Shown here: in pieces, positions 58,004 to 64,000 of the stretch | Layout: every line of letters starts with the position of its first letter | How positions within the stretch are numbered: position 1 is the first letter of the stretch | Source of the DNA: Comamonadaceae bacterium | Lineage (GTDB): Bacteria; Pseudomonadota; Gammaproteobacteria; Burkholderiales; Burkholderiaceae_C | Assembly: GCA_027488255.1 (NCBI GenBank) | Contig: JAIYBZ010000035.1 | Span: 186,001-250,000 of the forward strand | DNA length: 64,000 nt | Reading direction: 5' to 3' | Notes under the pieces: generated by a model | The model's input: the letters and a program-made list of their open reading frames with translations, nothing else | Database searches by the model: none | Told to the model about the DNA's origin: nothing | Program-made: the position numbers and the translations under genes

Positions 58004-59136
58004 TGTCCCATTTTGTTCGTACAGGCACTCGAGGCGCGCTTGCTGGCCTCTTGGTGCTGGTGCTGGCCGCGTGCTCGAGTTCACCGAACAAACCCACACC
58101 GGCCACCTTGCCAGCCGTGACCGGGCAAATCAGTGTCACCAAAGTGTGGACCAGCAACATTGGTCCCGTCAGCACGCCGCTTTACGCCTCGGTGCATGGC
58201 GAACAGGTGGCTGTGGCCTCGACGCAAGGCCAAGTGGCCTTGATCAATGCCGGAACGGGTCAAGATGTCTGGCGTGTCAAATTGAATGCCCCCATCCAGG
58301 CGGGAGTCAGCGGGGATGGCAAACGCTTTGCTGTCGTGACACAAAACAACGAAGTGGTCGTCATCGAGGCGGGGCAAGTGCTGTGGCGCTACCGTTTGCC
58401 GGCCATGTCAAACACCCCCCCTTTGGTCGCTGGTGCACGGGTTTTTGTGCTCACCGCCGACCGCACGGTCACAGCACTGGACGGTGCCACTGGGCAAAAA
58501 CTCTGGGCACAGCAACGCAACAGCGACCCCTTGGTGTTGCAACAAGCGGGCATGCTGATGCCATTTGGCGACACCTTGTTGGTGGGTTTTGGCGGGCGTT
58601 TGGCCTCGTTGAACCCGAATACGGGCGCCATTCGCTGGGAAACCTTGGTCAGCTCCTCCCGCGGCACCAATGAAGTGGAGCGTTTGGTGGACTTGGTGGC
58701 GGGTGCCAGTCGCTTGGGCAATGCCGTTTGCGTGCGCGCCTTTCAGTCTGCAGTGGCGTGTTTAGATGGCCAACGCGGCACTGTTTTGTGGACCCGTTCC
58801 GCACAAGGCGCTGAGGGCTTGGACGGTGACGATAAAACAGTGTTTGGTGCCGAGTCCGACAGCAAAGTTTTGGCTTGGCAACGGCAATCTGGCCAACCCC
58901 TGTGGACCCAAGAGGGATTGCGGTTCAGGGGCTTGACCGCGCCCTTGGTGACGGGCTCCTCACTTGTCGTGGGGGATGACCTGGGCTGGGTTCATTTCTT
59001 GGCACAACAAGACGGAAAACCGCTGCAGCGCTTCAGCACCGATGGCAGTGCCATCACCGGTAAACCTGTGGCCGTTGGCAAAACGGTGGTGGTGGTGACG
59101 CGCACGGGGGCGGTGATCGGGCTGCAGGCTGAATGA
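58003..59136 (+). CDS. bamB: Outer membrane protein assembly factor BamB
   Basis: A 377-residue lipoprotein with an eight-bladed beta-propeller of PQQ-like repeats, part of the BAM complex. The signal peptide ends in the lipobox LAAC with C24. The repeats show the GTGQDVWRVKL, GQVLWRYRL, GATGQKLWAQQ and NTGAIRWETL pattern. The start is either GTG at 58000 or ATG at 58003; CGGAGG at 57987-57992 fits both, and I choose the ATG, which shares its A with the yfgM stop. bamD is also in this window, about 9 kb to the left. Confidence 0.93.
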   Translation: MSHFVRTGTRGALAGLLVLVLAACSSSPNKPTPATLPAVTGQISVTKVWTSNIGPVSTPLYASVHGEQVAVASTQGQVALINAGTGQDVWRVKLNAPIQAGVSGDGKRFAVVTQNNEVVVIEAGQVLWRYRLPAMSNTPPLVAGARVFVLTADRTVTALDGATGQKLWAQQRNSDPLVLQQAGMLMPFGDTLLVGFGGRLASLNPNTGAIRWETLVSSSRGTNEVERLVDLVAGASRLGNAVCVRAFQSAVACLDGQRGTVLWTRSAQGAEGLDGDDKTVFGAESDSKVLAWQRQSGQPLWTQEGLRFRGLTAPLVTGSSLVVGDDLGWVHFLAQQDGKPLQRFSTDGSAITGKPVAVGKTVVVVTRTGAVIGLQAE

Positions 59137-59155
59137 TCGATCGGAAAACTTTTAA

Positions 59156-60496
59156 GTGAAACCTGTATTGGCCCTGGTGGGCCGCCCCAATGTGGGCAAA
59201 TCAACACTGTTCAACCGACTCACCAAGAGCCGCGATGCCATCGTGGCCGATTTCGCCGGTTTGACCCGTGACCGCCATTACGGCAATGGCAAGCAAGGCC
59301 GCCAAGAATTCATTGTGATCGACACTGGCGGTTTTGAGCCCGATGCCAGCTCGGGCATTTACAAAGAAATGGCCAAGCAAACCCAGCAAGCGGTGGCTGA
59401 AGCCGATGTGGTGATTTTTGTGGTCGACGCCCGAGGGGGCTTGTCGGCACAAGACCATGACATTGCCAAATACCTGCGCAAAATTGGCAAGCCCTGTCTG
59501 TTGGTCGCCAACAAGGCCGAAGGCATGCTGGAGGGCATTCAGCTGACCGAGTTCTACGAATTGGGTCTGGGCGAAGTGTTGGCCATTTCAGCGGCCCATG
59601 GCCAGGGCACGCGGGGTTTGGTTGAGGTGGCATTGGCGTCTCTCCATTTGCCCGATGAGCCCGAAGAAACCGAAGCCGATCCCAGCCTCATCAAGCTGGC
59701 TGTGGCGGGTCGCCCCAATGTGGGCAAGTCGACCTTGATCAACACCTGGTTGGGTGAAGAGCGTTTAGTGGCCTTTGACATGCCCGGCACCACACGTGAT
59801 GCCATTTCTGTGCCATTTGAACGTCAAGGCCAAAAATTTGAGCTGATCGATACCGCCGGTCTGCGCCGCAAAGGCAAAGTGTTTGAAGCCATCGAAAAGT
59901 TTTCGGTGGTGAAAACCTTGCAAGCCATTGAGTCGGCCAATGTGGTGCTGCTCTTGTTGGACGCCGAGCAGGGCGTCACCGACCAAGATGCGCACATCGC
60001 AGGCTACGCCCTCGAAAGCGGTCGCGCCATGGTCCTAGCAGTGAACAAGTGGGACGCGGTCGATGAGTACCAACGCCAGTTGGTGCAGCGGTCGATTGAA
60101 AACCGTTTGCCTTTTTTGAGTTTCGCCAACATCCACTTCATTTCGGCCAAAAAACGCCAAGGCTTGGGCCCGGTGTGGGGCTCGATAGTACAAGCGCACA
60201 AATCGGCCATGTGCAAGATGAGCACCCCCATCCTGACCCGGCTTTTGCTCGAGGCGGTGCAGTTCCAAAGCCCACAAAGAGGCGGTATGTTCCGCCCCAA
60301 ATTGCGCTACGCCCACCAAGGGGGCATGAACCCGCCAGTCATCGTGATCCACGGCAACTCGCTCGAACACGTGACCGACACTTACAAGCGCTTTTTGGAA
60401 GGGCGCTTCCGTAAAGCCTTCAATTTGTCGGGAACGCCCCTTCGGATTGAGATGAAAACATCGACCAATCCTTACGCTGACAAAGAAGCCGCCTGA
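59156..60496 (+). CDS. der: Ribosome biogenesis GTPase Der (EngA)
   Basis: A 446-residue protein with two tandem GTPase domains and a C-terminal KH-like domain, needed for 50S subunit assembly. The first P-loop is GRPNVGKS (9-16) and the second GRPNVGKS at about 185-192. NKAEG and NKWDAV are the G4 motifs, and the KH domain carries [20 protein letters not shown]. The start is a GTG at 59156, fitting the family N-terminus [16 protein letters not shown]; the upstream ribosome site is weak. It is followed by hfq after 90 bases. Confidence 0.96.
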   Translation: MKPVLALVGRPNVGKSTLFNRLTKSRDAIVADFAGLTRDRHYGNGKQGRQEFIVIDTGGFEPDASSGIYKEMAKQTQQAVAEADVVIFVVDARGGLSAQDHDIAKYLRKIGKPCLLVANKAEGMLEGIQLTEFYELGLGEVLAISAAHGQGTRGLVEVALASLHLPDEPEETEADPSLIKLAVAGRPNVGKSTLINTWLGEERLVAFDMPGTTRDAISVPFERQGQKFELIDTAGLRRKGKVFEAIEKFSVVKTLQAIESANVVLLLLDAEQGVTDQDAHIAGYALESGRAMVLAVNKWDAVDEYQRQLVQRSIENRLPFLSFANIHFISAKKRQGLGPVWGSIVQAHKSAMCKMSTPILTRLLLEAVQFQSPQRGGMFRPKLRYAHQGGMNPPVIVIHGNSLEHVTDTYKRFLEGRFRKAFNLSGTPLRIEMKTSTNPYADKEAA

Positions 60497-60586
60497 GATT
60501 TGAGGGCATCGGTTTTCATTGAGCCACCGCCCTTTGGCCCTGTGGTAAGGTGACGGCTTCAAAAACTTCTGAACACGGAGAATATC

Positions 60587-60832
60587 GTGAGCAACAAAGG
60601 TCAACTTTTGCAAGACCCCTTCTTGAACGCACTGCGTCGTGAGCACGTGCCGGTGTCTATCTACCTGGTGAACGGCATCAAGCTGCAGGGTCAGATCGAA
60701 TCGTTTGATCAATATGTGGTCCTTTTGCGCAATACAGTCACCCAGATGGTTTACAAACACGCCATCTCGACCATTGTTCCCGGTCGCTCTGTGACGTTCA
60801 GCACCCCCGAAACCGGCGAAATCACTGCTTAA
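60587..60832 (+). CDS. hfq: RNA chaperone Hfq
   Basis: An 81-residue Sm-like protein that forms a hexameric ring and pairs small RNAs with messages. The Sm1 region ([40 protein letters not shown]) and the Sm2 motif YKHAIST are intact. The C-terminal tail is short, as usual in betaproteobacteria. The start is a GTG at 60587 with CGGAG at 60576-60580. It lies in the conserved der-hfq-hflX-hflK-hflC order. Confidence 0.97.
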   Translation: MSNKGQLLQDPFLNALRREHVPVSIYLVNGIKLQGQIESFDQYVVLLRNTVTQMVYKHAISTIVPGRSVTFSTPETGEITA

Positions 60833-60874
60833 CTGGACCGGGTCCGACCGGCTGACGCACCGTCATGCCGGCGG

Positions 60875-62071
60875 TTGTTGATATTGTCTGAAACTTCTTC
60901 TTTTTCCCCTGCGCCGACCTTGCTGGTCGGCGTTGACTTTGGGCTGCCGCACTTTGATGCCGAGCTGCAGGAATTGGGTTTGCTGGCCGAGTCTGGCGGG
61001 CTTCACCCCGTGGCGCGCTTGACTTGCAAACGCAAAGCGCCCGATCCCGCCTTGTTTGTCGGCAGTGGCAAAGCCAATGAGATCAAAGAACTCGCGCTGA
61101 TGCACGGCGCAGTAGAGGTCTTGTTTGACCAAGCCCTGAGCCCGGCCCAGCAGCGCAATCTTGAGCGGCACATCGGCTTGCCCGTGAACGACCGCACTTT
61201 GCTCATCTTAGAAATTTTTGCCCAGCGTGCCCGCAGCCACGAAGGCAAGTTACAGGTCGATTTGGCACGCCAGCAATACCTCAGCACCCGCCTGGTGCGG
61301 CGCTGGTCGCACTTGGAGCGACAAAGCGGGGGCATTGGCATGCGAGGTGGCCCGGGTGAAACCCAGATTGAGCTTGATCGCCGCATGATCAATGACTCGA
61401 TCAAACGCATCAAAGAGCGTTTGGTCAAGGTGAAAAAGCAGCGCCACACGCAACGCCGACAACGCGAACGGCGCGACACCTTCAATATCTCGCTGGTCGG
61501 TTACACCAATGCGGGCAAATCGACCTTGTTTAATGCCTTGGTCAAAGCCCGAGCGTATGCCGCCGACCAATTGTTCGCCACTTTGGATACCACCACCCGG
61601 CAGCTGTATTTGGGCGAGGCCGGGCGCTCGGTTTCTTTGTCGGACACGGTGGGTTTTATCCGCGACTTGCCGCACGGCTTGGTTGAGGCCTTTCAAGCGA
61701 CCTTGCAAGAAGCGACAGACGCCGATTTGCTGCTGCATGTGGTGGACGCCGCCAACCTGGATTTCCCCGAGCAAATGGCTGAAGTCCAGAAAGTTTTGGC
61801 TGAAATTGGCGCTCAACATGTGCCGCAACTGTTGGTCTTTAACAAGCTGGACGCCTTGCCGCCTGAGCGAGTCCCGGTGCAAATGCTGGACCAATACGAG
61901 GTCGATGGTGTAGCGGTGCCACGGGTGTTTTTGAGCGCCCAAGCAGGTATCGGACTCGACCTGTTGCGCGCCCAACTGTCCGACATCGTGAAGGCGGCGC
62001 TGCCTCCCGTGACCCCTGAACTTGAAGATCCCCGTGACTTCACCCGGGAATATCCGGGTGAACTTCCTTAA
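60875..62071 (+). CDS. hflX: Ribosome-dissociating GTPase HflX
   Basis: A GTPase of about 398 residues that splits stalled or stressed ribosomes. The N-terminal HflX domain includes PDPALFVGSGKANEIKELA and FDQALSPAQQRNLERHIGLP, then DRTLLILEIFAQRARSHEGK and the glycine-rich GGIGMRGGPGETQIELDRR. The GTPase part has GYTNAGKS at about 209-216 and NKLDAL. The start is uncertain: in-frame TTG codons at 60875, 60878 and 60884 all precede the conserved VGVDFGLPHFDAE, and GGCGG at 60870-60874 would suit 60884 best. I give the outermost. Confidence 0.92.
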   Translation: MLILSETSSFSPAPTLLVGVDFGLPHFDAELQELGLLAESGGLHPVARLTCKRKAPDPALFVGSGKANEIKELALMHGAVEVLFDQALSPAQQRNLERHIGLPVNDRTLLILEIFAQRARSHEGKLQVDLARQQYLSTRLVRRWSHLERQSGGIGMRGGPGETQIELDRRMINDSIKRIKERLVKVKKQRHTQRRQRERRDTFNISLVGYTNAGKSTLFNALVKARAYAADQLFATLDTTTRQLYLGEAGRSVSLSDTVGFIRDLPHGLVEAFQATLQEATDADLLLHVVDAANLDFPEQMAEVQKVLAEIGAQHVPQLLVFNKLDALPPERVPVQMLDQYEVDGVAVPRVFLSAQAGIGLDLLRAQLSDIVKAALPPVTPELEDPRDFTREYPGELP

Positions 62072-62127
62072 TGGCCCTCCGAATTCGGCACAATGCGGGT
62101 TCGTCATTCTGACAAAGACACTTCACT

Positions 62128-63564
62128 ATGAATTTTCACCTGCCAGCTCTGCGATGGTCCTTGCTCCCGGCAAAGATCCGCGGCATGTTCAATCTGAATG
62201 ACCCACGTTGGGGTCGGGACGAGGGCAAGACGCCCAACGACTCAGACACCAAACCTACTGGCGATGTGCCGCCGCCGCCCGGGCCCAAAACCGATGCTTG
62301 GCAACAGCCGCCCGGTCGTGGTCAGCAACCTCAACAAAGCGGCCCACCCGATCTGGATGAGTTGTGGCGGGATTTCAACCGCAAATTGGGCCAGCTGTTT
62401 GGCGGCAAAGGGGGTCCGAAAGGCCCCGGTGGCTCTGGCGGTTCGGGTGGTTCGGGCGGAGGTTCTGGCGGTCCTGGCATCCCCGTTTTCTTTAAAAACC
62501 TGGGCTTGGGCGTCATCTTGGCGGCGGCCCTGTTGGTTTGGTTAGGCACCGGCTTCTTCATCGTGCAAGAAGGTCAGCAAGCCGTGATCACCCAATTTGG
62601 CAAGTACCACTCCACCGTGGGCGCCGGTTTCAATTGGCGCATGCCTTACCCTGTGCAACGCCATGAGTTGGTGTTTGTGACCCAAATCCGCTCAGTGGAC
62701 ATTGGTCGCGACAACATCATCAAGGCCACCGGCTTGCGTGAGTCGGCCATGCTGACCGAAGACGAAAACATTGTGGAAATCAAATTTGCCGTTCAATACC
62801 GCTTGAACGACGCCAGGGCTTACCTGTTTGAGAGCCGCAACCCCACCGAAGCCGTGGTGCAGTCTGCTGAAACCGCAGTGCGTGAAGTGGTAGGCAAGAT
62901 GAAGATGGACTCGGCCTTGGCCGAAGAGCGCGATCAAATTGCGCCTCGCGTGCGTCAAAAAATGCAAACCATCCTTGACCGTTACAAAGTCGGTATCGAA
63001 GTGGTGGGCATCAACTTGCAGCAAGGTGGCGTGCGTCCGCCTGAGCAAGTGCAGGCGGCCTTTGACGATGTGTTGAAAGCCGGCCAAGAACGCGAGCGTG
63101 CCAAAAACGAAGCGCAGGCTTACGCCAACGACGTGATTCCGCGTGCTGTGGGTGCCGCTTCGCGTCTGAAGGAAGAGGCTGACGCTTACCGTGAACGCAT
63201 CGTGGCGCAAGCCGAAGGTGATGCACAGCGCTTCAAGACCATCCTGCCCGAATACCAAAAAGCACCTCAGGTCATGCGTGACCGCATGTACACCGACACC
63301 ATGCAGCAGATCTACAGCAACGTGACCAAGGTGCTGGTGGACAGCAAACAAGGTTCGAACATGCTGTATTTGCCGCTCGACAAAATCATGCAACAGGTGG
63401 CCTCTGGCGTGCCTGCGGATGCGGCGGCTCCTGCGAGCGGCAATGCCAATGTGAGCGGCAGTGTCAGCGGCAGCGCGAGCGGAGGGAGCAATGGGGCCAG
63501 CAATGGCGCAGTGGACACCCGTTCACGGGACCTGCAACGTTCGCGTGAACGTGATCCACGATAA
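62128..63564 (+). CDS. hflK: FtsH protease modulator HflK
   Basis: A 478-residue band-7/SPFH membrane protein that forms a large complex with HflC and FtsH and regulates degradation of membrane proteins. The N-terminal 120 residues are rich in Pro, Gln and Gly, including a GGSGGSGGSGGGSGG-like run at about 100-117. A transmembrane helix follows at about 126-146, then the SPFH domain (QEGQQAVITQFGKYHSTVGA onwards), a coiled coil with many Ala and Glu, and a low-complexity Ser/Gly/Asn tail. An ATG at 62185 is an alternative start. hflC starts 11 bases after the stop. Confidence 0.92.
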   Translation: MNFHLPALRWSLLPAKIRGMFNLNDPRWGRDEGKTPNDSDTKPTGDVPPPPGPKTDAWQQPPGRGQQPQQSGPPDLDELWRDFNRKLGQLFGGKGGPKGPGGSGGSGGSGGGSGGPGIPVFFKNLGLGVILAAALLVWLGTGFFIVQEGQQAVITQFGKYHSTVGAGFNWRMPYPVQRHELVFVTQIRSVDIGRDNIIKATGLRESAMLTEDENIVEIKFAVQYRLNDARAYLFESRNPTEAVVQSAETAVREVVGKMKMDSALAEERDQIAPRVRQKMQTILDRYKVGIEVVGINLQQGGVRPPEQVQAAFDDVLKAGQERERAKNEAQAYANDVIPRAVGAASRLKEEADAYRERIVAQAEGDAQRFKTILPEYQKAPQVMRDRMYTDTMQQIYSNVTKVLVDSKQGSNMLYLPLDKIMQQVASGVPADAAAPASGNANVSGSVSGSASGGSNGASNGAVDTRSRDLQRSRERDPR

Positions 63565-63575
63565 GGACAAAGAAA

Positions 63576-64000
63576 ATGAATCGCATTGGATTGTGGATTT
63601 CGACGTTGCTGCTGGGCTTTGTGCTGATCAGCTCAACGGTGTTTGTGGTGGACCAACGCCAATTTGGCGTGGTTTATGCCTTGGGTCAAATCAAGGAAGT
63701 GATCACCGAGCCTGGCTTGCACTTCAAATTGCCGCCGCCCCTGCAAAACGTCAATTACATCGACAAGCGCTTGCTGACGCTGGACAGCCCCGACAACGAA
63801 CCCATGTTGACGGCTGAGAAACAGCGTGTGGTGATCGATTGGTATGTGCGCTGGCGCATTGTTGACCCGCAGGCCTACATCCGCAATGTGGGCTTGGATG
63901 AAAAAGCCGGGGTCAGCCAACTCAACCGAGTGGTGCGCAACGCATTCCAAGAAGAAATCAACAAACGTACCGTCAAAGAACTCCTTTCGCTCAAGCGTGA
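63576..64000 (+). CDS. hflC: FtsH protease modulator HflC, N-terminal part (runs off window)
   Basis: The first 141 codons of hflC; the rest lies beyond 64000. The ATG at 63576 has AAGGA at 63563-63567. The peptide begins MNRIGLWISTLLLGFVLIS, a signal-anchor helix, and goes on with VVDQRQFGVVYALGQIKEVI, EPGLHFKLPPPLQNVNYIDK and LTAEKQRVVIDWYVRWRIVD, the typical SPFH opening of HflC. It pairs with HflK just upstream. No defect is seen in the visible part. Confidence 0.92.
   Translation, partial: MNRIGLWISTLLLGFVLISSTVFVVDQRQFGVVYALGQIKEVITEPGLHFKLPPPLQNVNYIDKRLLTLDSPDNEPMLTAEKQRVVIDWYVRWRIVDPQAYIRNVGLDEKAGVSQLNRVVRNAFQEEINKRTVKELLSLKR

Noticed and set aside
62041-62060. Inverted repeat CACCCGG/CCGGGTG at the end of hflX
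   Set aside because: It lies inside the coding sequence and has no T run after it, so it is unlikely to be an intrinsic terminator.

Overview
The window reads as a chromosomal core-genome segment of a betaproteobacterium, most likely Burkholderiales, family Comamonadaceae. The reasons are gene content and gene order that I recognise from that group: lptGF divergent from pepA-holC, yejABEF, rimP-nusA-infB-rbfA-truB-typA, smpB opposite ratA-ratB, guaB-guaA, prpE, the sucA-sucB-lpdA-zapE cluster, and the long run ndk-rlmN-rodZ-ispG-hisS-yfgM-bamB-der-hfq-hflX-hflK-hflC. The genus is not decidable from this sequence alone. I saw no insertion sequences, prophage genes, integrases, CRISPR arrays or rRNA genes. 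Base and codon use look even throughout, so nothing stands out as recently acquired.

Layout from left to right. Positions 1-1229 (minus) carry the end of an LPS-export operon, lptF and the start of lptG. Then come pepA, holC and a small unknown gene (1253-3450), an orphan lipoprotein-type branched-chain amino-acid binding protein (3570-4736), a tRNA-Ser(GGA) on the minus strand, a PLP-dependent basic amino-acid decarboxylase (5118-7391) and fabI (minus). A complete YejABEF peptide importer spans 8292-13845. A leader with a terminator-like hairpin precedes the ribosome-maturation and translation operon rimP-nusA-infB-rbfA-truB, followed by typA (14000-22320). A short metabolic and quality-control section (22333-26642) holds a DMT exporter, a 3-hydroxyisobutyryl-CoA-hydrolase-like protein, smpB, ratA, ratB and a methyltransferase. 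The GMP branch guaB/guaA follows (26738-29891).

The most accessory-looking part is 29935-36255: a secreted LprI-like protein, a PaiB-type flavoprotein, a TadA tRNA deaminase fused to a haloalkane-dehalogenase-like hydrolase, an LD-carboxypeptidase, an MFS transporter, a VOC protein and a cysteine hydrolase. After it come propionyl-CoA synthetase (prpE), the 2-oxoglutarate dehydrogenase operon with a terminator-like hairpin between sucB and lpdA, and a tightly overlapping string zapE, a small secreted protein, a YdcH-like protein and a DinG-type helicase. That helicase converges on bamD, which is divergent from rluD. The right end (50188-64000) holds scpB-rluB, ndk, and the rlmN-to-hflC superoperon of RNA modification, isoprenoid synthesis, outer-membrane assembly, ribosome GTPases, Hfq and the FtsH regulators HflKC. 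hflC is cut off by the window edge.

I did not find a convincing new multi-gene system. The observations most worth a second look are the TadA-hydrolase fusion, two hairpins placed where they could attenuate operons (before rimP and between sucB and lpdA), three direct repeats upstream of the decarboxylase, and a conserved-looking small secreted protein of unknown function between zapE and the helicase.
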